Shown: positions 22,947 through 32,452 of the stretch, in pieces
How the letters are laid out: each line of letters begins with the position of its first letter
Numbering within the stretch: the stretch's first letter is position 1
Source of the DNA: a bacterium
Lineage (GTDB): Bacteria; Verrucomicrobiota; Verrucomicrobiia; Limisphaerales; J093
DNA: 51,708 nt
NCBI GenBank assembly: GCA_021823625.1
Contig: JAKANS010000011.1
Location: forward strand, 1-51,708
Reading direction: 5' to 3'
Made by a program: the position numbers and the translations under genes
Notes under the pieces: generated by a model
What the model was told of the DNA's origin: nothing
What the model saw: only the letters and a program-made list of their open reading frames with translations
The model's database searches: none

Positions 22947-23062
22947 GAGTTTTCATGGTTGGTCCTTTCGTGACCCGCCTGCCTGTCGGCAGACAGGCCT
23001 GCCGCGCGGCGGGCAGGGCGTGGCCAGCGTGCGCCGCCCGCCGCCCGCGCGAATGGTTCACC
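22947..23062 (-). repeat. Leader-type repeat, copy E
   Basis: Longest copy, with an internal 7-bp hairpin (GCCTGTC / GACAGGC, about 22981-22998). On the minus strand it ends AAGGACCAACC then ATGAAAACTCTGGATG, a short leader ORF, and lies upstream of the Phd-type antitoxin. Confidence 0.7.
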
Positions 23063-23108
23063 CCGGCAAAGCTTGCCGGTCGCCGAACCGGAAGGTACTT
23101 TGTCGCGC

Positions 23109-23312
23109 ATGAGCACGGTTGCCGAAATCAAAGCCGCCATCTCCCGCCTCAGCTTGGAAGAGCGCGCCGAAGTGGCGCGTTGTCTCCACGAGTGGGAGGA
23201 GGACGCCTGGGATCGGCAGATGCAGCGCGACCTCGCTGCCGGCAGACTCGACCGCTTGCTGGCGAAGGTGGACGCCGATATTGAGGCCGGGAAGCTGCGT
23301 GACCTGCCGTGA
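23109..23312 (+). CDS. Antitoxin of a RelE-type pair
   Basis: 67 residues (MSTVAEIKAAISRLSLEERAEVARCLHEWEEDAWDRQM ... ), a predicted helical antitoxin; similar small proteins precede RelE-type toxins. The stop overlaps the GTG start of the toxin reading frame (GTGA). The toxin is interrupted, so the antitoxin may be an orphan. Confidence 0.75.
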   Translation: MSTVAEIKAAISRLSLEERAEVARCLHEWEEDAWDRQMQRDLAAGRLDRLLAKVDADIEAGKLRDLP

Positions 23313-23581
23313 TTTCCAAGACACAGGAGAACTTTTAGCGGTGCTTCGAGGCCTTGCCAGCGGAGGTGCAGATGCAGGGGCAGGCGCGGGAGCGGTTCCG
23401 TCGCTGGCAAGAGGACGCTTTCGACCCCGCGCTGCATTTCAAGCTGCTGCGAGGCGAGGTGTGGTCGGTGCGCGTGAACCAGCAGTACCGGGCCTTGGCG
23501 CGGCGCAAGGGCAGCTTGGTCGTCTGGTTTTGGATCGGGACGCACGCGGAGTATGACGAGTTGACCAAGCGGTTGCGGTAG
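23309..23581 (+). pseudogene. RelE-type toxin gene with an in-frame stop
   Basis: The reading frame begins at GTG 23309 (ISKTQENF), meets TAG at 23336-23338, and continues CFEALPAEVQMQGQARERFRRW, then FKLLRGEVWSVRVNQQYRALARR and VVWFWIGTHAEYDEL to 23581. This is the complete toxin pattern apart from the stop, which stands where family members usually have a tryptophan (TGG to TAG would be one base). An internal ATG at 23354 could give a 75-residue product lacking the first helix. Probably inactive. Confidence 0.75.
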
Positions 23582-24034
23582 GATGGAGGACCAGCATCCC
23601 CGCCCCGACTTGCGAAGGAGCGTTTTGTCGAGGGCTCGACGGAGTCTCGCCCCACCACCGAACAGCCACGGAGTGACGGAGCCGCAGAGATCCAATACGG
23701 AACTCAGGAAGTCAGGAATCGGGTCCGAGGTTTCCTGGTTTCCAGGTTTCCTGACTTCCTAATTCAAGCTCCGAGCCTCGGTGCCTTCGTGGCTGCTATT
23801 GCAGGGCTCGACCGGAGTCTCGCCCCACCATGTGATTGGCAAGGAGTCACGGAGCCGCTGAGGTCCAATGAGGAACTCAGGAAGTCAGGAATCGGGCTCC
23901 GGGGTTTCCTGGTTTCCTGTGTTCCAAATTTATCCTCTGCGTCTCGGCGCCTTGGCGGTTGAAATGGCAGGGCTCGACAGAGTCTCGCCCCACCAAGTTC
24001 AGCCTCGCGCAAGCGTCCCGATTGCCCCCAAGCC
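23582..24034. other. Gene-poor spacer of dispersed repeats R2 and R3
   Basis: 453 bases, no convincing gene. It contains two tandem relatives of R1: 23631-23825 and 23826-24033. Confidence 0.65.
23631..24033. repeat. Dispersed repeat copies R2 and R3 in tandem
   Basis: R2 (23631-23825) shares CCACCGAACAGCCACGG, CGGAACTCAGGAAGTC and the TTTCCTGGTTTCC run with R1. R3 (23826-24033) shares a longer stretch with R1 through GTTCCAAATTTATCCTCTGC and GGCGCCTTGGCGGTTGAAA. The pair suggests duplication or recombination at this site. Confidence 0.8.
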
Positions 24035-26422
24035 TTACTCGTAGATTTCGTACACGGCTTCGCCGAGGACGAACTGGACGTTCTGTCCCAACGCCAGCCA
24101 CGGCCGCACTTCGGGCTTTTGCGCCAGTAAATCGAAGTATTCGGGAGAGCTGAACTGAATTCGGACCTGCCGCGCGTTGGTGGCCTTCTGAACGCGCGAA
24201 TCGATCCACTGGTTGCCGTTTTGGAAGAAGGTCCTTCCGCCCACGAACCGGCTTTGCTGGGCGGCGTCGAAGGCCGGCACCGCAGTCGGCACCGGACGCG
24301 CCACCACGATGCCGCTGCCGGCCACGCCGCCACCTCTGGCTGGCATCGGCGCGACCGGCACCGCGGCGGGTGCGGAGGCGATCATGCGCTCGGCTTCGAC
24401 ACCACCCGCGCTGAGCGCCACGCCCACCTGGTCGGCAGACTTCTGCGACAGGCCGTATCGCGCCGCCGCCACCGCCGAAGCGCCGCTCGTGGTCGCTTGG
24501 TCAGGCGCGAACGCCTGGCGGAACATCATGTACTGGCCACGGTCTTCGCGGAGTTGCGGCACGGATTGCTGTGCCAGCGGCACGCCCCGCCGGCTTTCGT
24601 CTTCGAGGATCAGGAAGGCCGTGTACGGCGTGACGATGCCGTACTTGCGTGCCAGTTCGACGACCTCGTCCTTCAATTCCGCGTTCTCACCGCGGAGACG
24701 GATTTCGTCCAGGAGGTAGCCAATGCGGCGCGTGGCCCAGAGGCGGGGAATGAACTCGTGCTCTTTGGACGCGCCGGCAAACGCGGCGTCGAACTCGAAG
24801 CTGCGCGCGGCCCCATTCACGGTGCCGGCGAGGGTGACCCGCCCCTTGCCTTCCCCGGCGTAACGCCCGACGAGCACGATTTGCTCGCCGCGGAACAGGT
24901 CCGGCACCGGCGACGGGTAGAGCTTGGTGACCTTGATCGAATCGGGGAACGTGAGTTTCACGCCCGCGAGGACGGGGTCTTTCACCTTGAAGAAGAAGCG
25001 CGAAACTTTGACTTCGAGGTCTTCGTCGGGCAGCACGTATTCGCTGGTGGCGTGGGTGGCTTCGGTGATGCGGTCCAGCAGGTGGGTGTTCACGTCGTTG
25101 CCGATCCCGAAGCAGAAGATGCGCGTCTGACCCTCCGCCGCGCGCGTCTTGCGGGCGGTGTCGTCCACGATCCGGTCGAGGTTCGTTTCGCCGGCGGTGG
25201 GCAAACCGTCGGTGAGGAAAATGATCGTGCGCGGCCGGTCCGATTTCGCGCTGAGCACGCCCACCGCCCGCTGCAGGGCGTCGTAGATAGCGGTGCCACC
25301 GATGGGTTTGAGGTCCTTGATGAAGTCGAGCGCGCGGTCGCGATTGGCGCGCGTGGCTTCGACGAGGCGGTTGAAAAGCGGCTCGGCTTCGGTCGAAAAG
25401 CGGACCAACTCGAAGCGGTCACTGTCGTTGAGGTTCTCGACGCAGAAGCGCAAGGCGTTTTTGGCCTGTTCAAGCTTCTTGCCGGCCATCGAGCCGGAGG
25501 TGTCCAGCACGAAGACCACGTCTTTGGGGATGACTTGTTTGGTGTCGGCCTCGAAACCAGGCGAGGCGAGCAGCAGGAAATAGCCGTCCTCGCCGGATGC
25601 ACGCCAGGTCATCAGGTTCAGCCCGATTTCGTCCTGGTCGGTGGCGAAAAGGAGTTGGAAATCGGTGTCCGGCCGCACGTCGCGGGCCTCGAAACCGACG
25701 GTGGCCCGGCGGTCGCCGTGGCGGGCGATATCGACCTTGTGGCTGGGCGAGTAGATGGATTTGAGCGGGCGCTTGGTTTCGAGGTCGAGCTTGAGGCTGA
25801 CATCCTTGATCGGCGCGGCGGAGAACTTCTCGGTGTTGAGCGGGTACACGTAGCTGACCAGGCCGGAGTCGGCGCGGAGCAACTGGGTGTAGGCGAGTTT
25901 CACCTGCTTCTTGCTGTGCGGCTCGATCGGGAAGATGCGCACCTTGAAGAGGTCGCGGCCGAGGTATTCGAGCAGGGCGGGGTCGCGGTGTTTGCGCACG
26001 ATGTCTTCGTAAAGCGCGCGCGCCTTTTCGGCCGGGAGCAGTTCGGCTTGGACCTGCTTGCCCGCGACTTCCATGCTGAACTTGTCGATTTGGGCCCCCT
26101 TGGGCACCGGGAAGATGTACGTGCCTTCGAGCTGGCGGTCGTTCGGATTGTAAAATTCCTGGTCCACCGACGTGGTGGCCACCTGGTCGCGAATCTTCGC
26201 GTTCACGTGGTGATAGACCACCTCCAGCGGCGCAAACGTGAACGGGCGTCGCGGCGGCGGGGGCAGCGGCCGCAGTGGACGCGGTCCCGGCCAGATGGGC
26301 GGGCCGGGGACGATGATCGGTTCGCGGACGATGATGAGGCCGTCGGCGCGGGCGCCGAAAGCGGCCAAAAAAGCAAGGGCGGCCACCGCGAGCCGTCGAG
26401 TCAGCAAAGCGGGCAAGTTCAT
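24035..26422 (-). CDS. Secreted VIT and von Willebrand A domain protein
   Basis: 795 residues with a signal peptide (MNLPALLTRRLAVAALAFLAAFGARA). A short Pro-rich stretch follows. The VIT (vault/inter-alpha-trypsin) domain spans about 75-190 (VNAKIRDQVATTSVDQEFYNPN, then LEGTYIFPVPKGA). The vWA domain spans about 305-475 and has a complete MIDAS: DTSGSMAGK, Thr in GGTAIYDAL and Asp in FLTDGLPTAG. A C-terminal region (GENAELKDEVVELARKYGIVTPYTAFLI) is typical of this family. Probably an exported adhesion or envelope-associated protein; no sortase or LPXTG signal is seen. Confidence 0.88.
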   Translation of the reverse strand: MNLPALLTRRLAVAALAFLAAFGARADGLIIVREPIIVPGPPIWPGPRPLRPLPPPPRRPFTFAPLEVVYHHVNAKIRDQVATTSVDQEFYNPNDRQLEGTYIFPVPKGAQIDKFSMEVAGKQVQAELLPAEKARALYEDIVRKHRDPALLEYLGRDLFKVRIFPIEPHSKKQVKLAYTQLLRADSGLVSYVYPLNTEKFSAAPIKDVSLKLDLETKRPLKSIYSPSHKVDIARHGDRRATVGFEARDVRPDTDFQLLFATDQDEIGLNLMTWRASGEDGYFLLLASPGFEADTKQVIPKDVVFVLDTSGSMAGKKLEQAKNALRFCVENLNDSDRFELVRFSTEAEPLFNRLVEATRANRDRALDFIKDLKPIGGTAIYDALQRAVGVLSAKSDRPRTIIFLTDGLPTAGETNLDRIVDDTARKTRAAEGQTRIFCFGIGNDVNTHLLDRITEATHATSEYVLPDEDLEVKVSRFFFKVKDPVLAGVKLTFPDSIKVTKLYPSPVPDLFRGEQIVLVGRYAGEGKGRVTLAGTVNGAARSFEFDAAFAGASKEHEFIPRLWATRRIGYLLDEIRLRGENAELKDEVVELARKYGIVTPYTAFLILEDESRRGVPLAQQSVPQLREDRGQYMMFRQAFAPDQATTSGASAVAAARYGLSQKSADQVGVALSAGGVEAERMIASAPAAVPVAPMPARGGGVAGSGIVVARPVPTAVPAFDAAQQSRFVGGRTFFQNGNQWIDSRVQKATNARQVRIQFSSPEYFDLLAQKPEVRPWLALGQNVQFVLGEAVYEIYE

Positions 26423-26470
26423 GCACGGTTAGACGGCGCGCGGCGTCGAGCACCCCGCTTTTTTGTGGAT

Positions 26471-26492
26471 AAGCGTCGTTGGCGCGACGCTT
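26471..26492. promoter_or_regulatory. 8-bp inverted repeat between vWA gene and sixA
   Basis: Arms 26471-26478 and 26485-26492 (AAGCGTCG / CGACGCTT), 6-base loop, in the divergent promoter region. Candidate operator; no protein assigned. Confidence 0.3.
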
Positions 26493-26526
26493 GCCAAAGA
26501 CGGACCGCCGGCGGAAGTTAGCCGTC

Positions 26527-27030
26527 ATGGACCTGTACCTCATGCGGCATGGGATCGCGGAGGCGCCGGAAATTCACGCCAGCGGGGACGATCGTGACCG
26601 CCGGCTCACCAAAAAGGGCGTCCGGCGCGTGCGGCAGATTGCGCAGGCGATGAAGGAAATGGCGCTGGAATTCGACCTGATCCTTTCCAGCCCGTTTCGG
26701 CGGGCGCGCGAGACGGCGGAGATCGTGGCGGAGGTGCTCGCAGCCGAATCGCGGCTCAAGTTCAGCGACCATCTGGCGGTGCCGCCGGACAACCTGAAAC
26801 TGTTGCGGCAGATCACCACGCATCACCCGGCCTTGGAGCGGGTTTTGTTGGTTGGCCACGAGCCGCATCTGAGTGAACTGACTTCCCTGCTGGTGGCCGG
26901 GAGCCCCGATTTACGCATCACGTTCCGCAAGGGCGGGCTTTGCCGGCTGTCGGTGGAAAGCCTGCACGCGGGTCGTTGTGCGACACTGGAATGGTTGCTG
27001 ACGCCCAAGCAGATGCTGATGATGACTTGA
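26527..27030 (+). CDS. sixA: SixA-type phosphohistidine phosphatase
   Basis: 167 residues of the histidine phosphatase (phosphoglycerate-mutase-like) fold. Catalytic RHG motif in MDLYLMRHGIAEAP, SSPFRRARETAEIV with the second active-site Arg, and the later VGHEPHLSEL histidine. E. coli SixA dephosphorylates the HPt domain of ArcB; the large hybrid kinase here carries an HPt domain, but a link is speculative. ATG 26527 gives the family N-terminus. Confidence 0.88.
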   Translation: MDLYLMRHGIAEAPEIHASGDDRDRRLTKKGVRRVRQIAQAMKEMALEFDLILSSPFRRARETAEIVAEVLAAESRLKFSDHLAVPPDNLKLLRQITTHHPALERVLLVGHEPHLSELTSLLVAGSPDLRITFRKGGLCRLSVESLHAGRCATLEWLLTPKQMLMMT

Positions 27031-27065
27031 ACACCCAAACCGGACGACCGTCCAACCTTGCTGTG

Positions 27066-27470
27066 ATGAATCTTCGTGCGTGCGGTATCCTGATCCTGGC
27101 ACTGATGGCTGGCGGCACCGGCTGCAGCTATTACGACTCCCATACCATCACGTATCTCGGCGCGCCGCGGCCGGCCGCCACCAGCCCGGCACAGGTCAAA
27201 ATCCTGCAAACCCCGCCGAGCCGCCCGCACGAGCGCCTCGGTGAAATCGTGGTGGACGCCTCCTTGAACCCGCCGCCCGACGTAAACAAGGTCGAGGCGC
27301 GGTTCCGCCGCGAAGCCGCCAGGTTGGGGGCCGACGCAGTGGTGGTGGTCAGTGACCGCGCGGAGACAACCGGCTGGTGGATGAGCGGTCCGTGCTGGAG
27401 CCCGAGCGTGAGCAGCCTGCAGTCCCGCGTCATCGTGGGCGTGGCCATCAAGTACCGGCCCGCGGAATGA
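27066..27470 (+). CDS. Small putative lipoprotein
   Basis: 134 residues. The hydrophobic start (LRACGILILALMAGGTGC) resembles a type II signal peptide with Cys18 as the lipidated residue, although Gly-Thr-Gly before it departs from the usual lipobox. The mature part ends with a small alpha/beta motif (VNKVEARFRREAARLGADAVVVVSD) of the kind seen in short heavy-metal or YbjQ-like domains, but I cannot name it. Lies 35 bases after sixA, possibly one transcript. Confidence 0.65.
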   Translation: MNLRACGILILALMAGGTGCSYYDSHTITYLGAPRPAATSPAQVKILQTPPSRPHERLGEIVVDASLNPPPDVNKVEARFRREAARLGADAVVVVSDRAETTGWWMSGPCWSPSVSSLQSRVIVGVAIKYRPAE

Positions 27471-27606
27471 ACGCCGAACGGGCCCAGAACCGCGCGGGGC
27501 GGCGGTCCAACGGCCGTGGAGGTCTCGCCGTTCACTCGTGGGGTTCCGAAAATTGGCTTTGACCCGCGATTGCCCGCCGTTACTTTGCCGGCATCCGGCA
27601 ACGATT

Positions 27607-28311
27607 ATGGAAACGCAAACTGCGCCAACTTACCGCATCTGGGGGCCTGACAACATCGCCTACGGCCCGGTGGAACTTCCCGGTTTGGTGAGCTGGGTCC
27701 GGCAAGGCCGCCTGAACGCGCAGTCGTGGGTGTACCGCGACGAACAGCGCGACTGGCTGCGCGCCACGGACCTGCCGGAGCTCAAGCCGTTGCTGGGCCC
27801 GAAAGGCGTCACCGCGACGCCCGCCGGTCCGACGAATCTGAAGCCGGAGCAGTTGCGCCGCATCAAGACCTTCGCCGACATGGAGACCGCGCAGTTGGCG
27901 TCGCTCCTGGGCTACCTCGAGCCGGTCGAGGTGCGGAAGTTCACCGTGCTGTTCCACAAAGGCGACGCCGGCGACGCCATGTACTCGGTCCTCGAAGGCG
28001 AGGTCCGCGCCCGCGAAGTAAAGAGCGGCGGCGAAACCACCTTGTTTACGCTGGGCGTCGGCGAATCGTTCGGCGAACTGGCGCTGTTGATCGAAGGCGA
28101 ACGGGCGAGCGACATCGTGGCCAACGAGGACAGCAAGTTGCTGCGGCTGCCGGCGAAGGCCTTCGCCCAGATCATCCGGGAAGCGCCGGCTCTGGCCACG
28201 CCGTTCCTCTTGGCGATCAGCCGCACCCTGGCCCACCGGTCGCGCGCCTTGGGCGGGCGGTTGACCAGCGACCTGAACCTGGCCCAGGCGGCCGGGGGCA
28301 TTCGCTCCTGA
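27607..28311 (+). CDS. GYF-2 domain plus cyclic nucleotide-binding domain protein
   Basis: 234 residues from ATG 27607. Residues about 8-60 are a GYF_2 domain (YRIWGPDNIAYGPVELPGLVSWVRQGRLN, then SWVYRDEQRDW). Residues about 90-215 are a cNMP-binding domain with FHKGDAGDAMYSVLEGEV, LGVGESFGELALL and ERASDIVANEDSKLLRLPA. The phosphate-binding cassette FGELAL is present, but the Arg usually found after it (RAA/RTA) is replaced by GERAS, so ligand binding is uncertain. No DNA-binding HTH follows. Might report on a cyclic nucleotide such as that of the cyclase at 37 kb (inference). Confidence 0.82.
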   Translation: METQTAPTYRIWGPDNIAYGPVELPGLVSWVRQGRLNAQSWVYRDEQRDWLRATDLPELKPLLGPKGVTATPAGPTNLKPEQLRRIKTFADMETAQLASLLGYLEPVEVRKFTVLFHKGDAGDAMYSVLEGEVRAREVKSGGETTLFTLGVGESFGELALLIEGERASDIVANEDSKLLRLPAKAFAQIIREAPALATPFLLAISRTLAHRSRALGGRLTSDLNLAQAAGGIRS

Positions 28312-28345
28312 CGCGCCGTTTTTCCAACCGCCCCACTTCGTTTTC

Positions 28346-30343
28346 GTGAACGATTCTCCCGACTTGAACCTCGGTCGCACGCCCGCAGCAACCGACCAGG
28401 TACCGCTGGCTTGGTGGCGTCGATCGCGGTATGGCTTCGCCGTCTGTTGGACCGGAACACTGCTCGTCTTTTGGGGCGTGTTGCGGGTGGGTTTGTTGTT
28501 GAGCCTGCGCGTTCACCCGCCGTTCTCGGCCGGCGAGTTCCTGCGGGCCTTCGCCCACGGACTGCACCGCGATTTTCTGGTCGCCGTGGCGTACAGCCTG
28601 CCGTTGCTGGGGTGGTTTCTGATTTGTCCGCAAAAATGGTTCGGCCGGCGCTGGCACCGCGGGACGTTCTGGGGAATCATGCTGGTCTTCTGGGCGGCGC
28701 AGGTTTTTCTGCTGGCGGTGGAGTATTTCTTCTTCGACGAATTCCATTCGCGGTTCAACACCGTGGCGGTGGATTACCTGCTGTATCCGGACGAGGTCTT
28801 CATCAACATTTGGGACTCCTATCCGGTGGTGTGGATCGTCGCGGCTTGCGCGGTGCTGGGAGGCGTCTGGGTGGTGGTCGCGAGGCGGTTGTTCCGCCCG
28901 ATGTGGCAGGTGTGGATCCCGCTGCCGACCCGGCTGGCGTGGTTCGCGGGCGCGGCGTTGCTCTGCTTGGGATTGTCGCAGACGGTCCATTTGCGCGCGC
29001 CGGAGGCCAGCACCGACCGGGAACTGAACGAGATCGCCAACAACGGTCCGCTGTCGTTCGTGGGCGCCTTCTTCACCCGGCACCTTGATTACGCCGCGTT
29101 TTACCGGACCATCCCCCGGGATGAAGCCTACCAGCGCACCCGGCGGATTTTAACCGAGCCGGGAACCGAGTTTGTGGCGGGCGGCGATTCCACGCTGCGC
29201 CGCGTGGCCGGCGACGCCGCCAGGCCGAAGCTCAACGTGGTCATCCTCCTCGAAGAAAGTCTGGGATCGGAATTCTTCGGCTGTTTGGGCCGGCCCGGCG
29301 AATCGCTCACGCCGGAGATGGACCGGCTGGCGTTGAACGAGAGCCTGCTGTTCACGAACATCTACGCCTCCGGCAACCGCACCATTCGCGGCATGGAAGG
29401 CGTGTTGTCGTCCTTCCCGCCGTTGCCCGGCGACTCGATCGTCGCCCGCGACCTGTCGGACAACGTCGAGACGATCGCCCGCGTCCTCAAACGGGACGGT
29501 TACGAGACCATGTTCATTTACGGCGGACGCGGGCTCTTCGACGGGATGCGGCGCTTCACGCTCGCGAACGGCTACGACCGGTTTATCGAGGAGAAGCATT
29601 TCGACCACCCGACCTTCGCCACCATCTGGGGCGTGTGCGACGAAGACCTGTACGCGCGGACCATCGTCGAGTGCCGGGAAATGGCCAAGAGCGGCAAACC
29701 GTTCTTCGCCACCTGCCTCTCGGTGTCGAATCACAAGCCGTACACCTACCCGAAAGGCCGCATCCCAGAAGACCCGGAGATCCGCCGGCGCGAGCACGCG
29801 GTGAAGTACTCGGACTATGCGCTTGGCCAGTTCTTCAAGGCGGCGCGGCAGGAAACCTTTTGGACCAACACGGTTTTCGTGGTGGTGGCGGACCACGGCG
29901 CGCGCGTTTACGGCAGCCAGACCATCCCCATCCACTCGTACGAAATCCCGGTGATCATCACCGGCCCGGCGGTGGTGAAGGCGCCGGCTCAGCTTGGGAC
30001 GCTTGGATGCTCGCTGGACGTGCCGCCGACCACCCTGGGATTGATCGGGCGCCCGTACGAAAGCCTGTTCTTCGGACGCGACCTCCTGAAAACCCCGGAC
30101 TCGCCGGGGTACGTTTGGATCAACCACAACCGTGACATCGGGCTCTACTCGAACGAGCGGCTGGTCGTTCTGGGACTCCAAAAGCACGTCGAGTTCTACG
30201 CCGGCGACCCCAAGCGGGTGGACCTGGCGCCGCTCACCACCCTCACGGCGCGGGAAGAAGAACTGGAACGGAACGCGACCGCGATTTTCCAGGTGGCCGA
30301 TGACCTGTACACCTCGCGGAAGTACCGGATCGACCCGAAGTGA
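28346..30343 (+). CDS. LtaS-like membrane sulfatase-fold phosphoglycerol transferase
   Basis: 665 residues from GTG 28346; five N-terminal membrane segments (to about 215), then a periplasmic alkaline-phosphatase-fold domain. Metal and nucleophile landmarks are [16 protein letters not shown] (metal Glu), [23 protein letters not shown] (Thr as probable nucleophile), [12 protein letters not shown] and DHGARVYG (metal Asp-His). This is the LTA-synthase/phosphoglycerol transferase I branch. In diderms these enzymes decorate periplasmic glucans or phosphorylate envelope lipids. Exact acceptor unknown. Confidence 0.85.
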   Translation: MNDSPDLNLGRTPAATDQVPLAWWRRSRYGFAVCWTGTLLVFWGVLRVGLLLSLRVHPPFSAGEFLRAFAHGLHRDFLVAVAYSLPLLGWFLICPQKWFGRRWHRGTFWGIMLVFWAAQVFLLAVEYFFFDEFHSRFNTVAVDYLLYPDEVFINIWDSYPVVWIVAACAVLGGVWVVVARRLFRPMWQVWIPLPTRLAWFAGAALLCLGLSQTVHLRAPEASTDRELNEIANNGPLSFVGAFFTRHLDYAAFYRTIPRDEAYQRTRRILTEPGTEFVAGGDSTLRRVAGDAARPKLNVVILLEESLGSEFFGCLGRPGESLTPEMDRLALNESLLFTNIYASGNRTIRGMEGVLSSFPPLPGDSIVARDLSDNVETIARVLKRDGYETMFIYGGRGLFDGMRRFTLANGYDRFIEEKHFDHPTFATIWGVCDEDLYARTIVECREMAKSGKPFFATCLSVSNHKPYTYPKGRIPEDPEIRRREHAVKYSDYALGQFFKAARQETFWTNTVFVVVADHGARVYGSQTIPIHSYEIPVIITGPAVVKAPAQLGTLGCSLDVPPTTLGLIGRPYESLFFGRDLLKTPDSPGYVWINHNRDIGLYSNERLVVLGLQKHVEFYAGDPKRVDLAPLTTLTAREEELERNATAIFQVADDLYTSRKYRIDPK

Positions 30344-30362
30344 ATCGGCCTCCGCGGCGGCG

Positions 30363-31640
<1,278 letters not shown>

Positions 31641-31674
31641 GGCGTGGGCGAAGGAAAACCAGCACCTGCGAGGT

Positions 31675-32319
31675 TCAGGCCGGAGTCGTCCGTCCGTCCG
31701 TGCTGACCAGCGACGGAATTTCCTTCCGGGACTTCACGACCTCATCGACCAAGCCATAGGCCTTGGCCTCCTCGGCGCTCATCCAATAATCGCGGTCCGC
31801 GTCGCGGTCCACCTCCACCTCGGTCTTGCCGGTGTGGTGGGCGAGCAGTTGGTTCAGGCGCTTCTTCAATTTGAACATGTGCTCGACCGAGCGCTCCACG
31901 TCGCTGGCGGTGCCTTGCGCGCCGCCGGAAACCTGATGGATCATGATGTCCGAGTTCGGCAGCGCGTACCGTTTGCCCTTGGTGCCCGCCGCCAGGAGGA
32001 ACGCCCCCATGCTCGCCGCCATGCCGACGCAGTAAGTGTTCACGTCGCAGGTGAGAAACTGGATCGTGTCGTAAATGGCCAGGCCGGCGGACACGCTGCC
32101 GCCCGGCGAGTTGATGTACAGGTGAATGTCCTTCTTGGGATCGTTCATCTGCAGGAACAGGAGCTGGGCGATGATGACGTTCGCCACCATGTCATCCACG
32201 GGCGTGCCCAGGAAGACGATGCGGTCCACGAGCAGACGCGAATAGATGTCGTAGCCGCGTTCGCCGCGACCCGTCTGCTCGACCACCATCGGAATTAGAA
32301 AACTGCCAGGGCTGTTCAT
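31675..32319 (-). CDS. clpP: ATP-dependent Clp protease proteolytic subunit
   Basis: 214 residues. Catalytic Ser in [11 protein letters not shown], His in [12 protein letters not shown] and Asp further on (about residue 175-185, DRDADRDYW). [17 protein letters not shown] and the N-terminal [11 protein letters not shown] are diagnostic. First gene of clpP-clpX; tig is not adjacent. Confidence 0.97.
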   Translation of the reverse strand: MNSPGSFLIPMVVEQTGRGERGYDIYSRLLVDRIVFLGTPVDDMVANVIIAQLLFLQMNDPKKDIHLYINSPGGSVSAGLAIYDTIQFLTCDVNTYCVGMAASMGAFLLAAGTKGKRYALPNSDIMIHQVSGGAQGTASDVERSVEHMFKLKKRLNQLLAHHTGKTEVEVDRDADRDYWMSAEEAKAYGLVDEVVKSRKEIPSLVSTDGRTTPA

Positions 32320-32452
32320 GGTAAATGCACCAATGCTGTGGCCAAGCTAGCGGACACCCCCACGAGCGTCAAGGAACCCGCCGGTGAGCCGGCGCCGCCC
32401 GGCATTCGGGCGCCGTTCCGGTCGGTGACAACTGCGTGGAAGCGGGACTCGG

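Noticed and set aside
19973-23062. Integron with attC sites
   Set aside because: No integrase, no R'/R'' boxes (RYYYAAC/GTTRRRY) flanking each cassette, and the repeats end at start codons.
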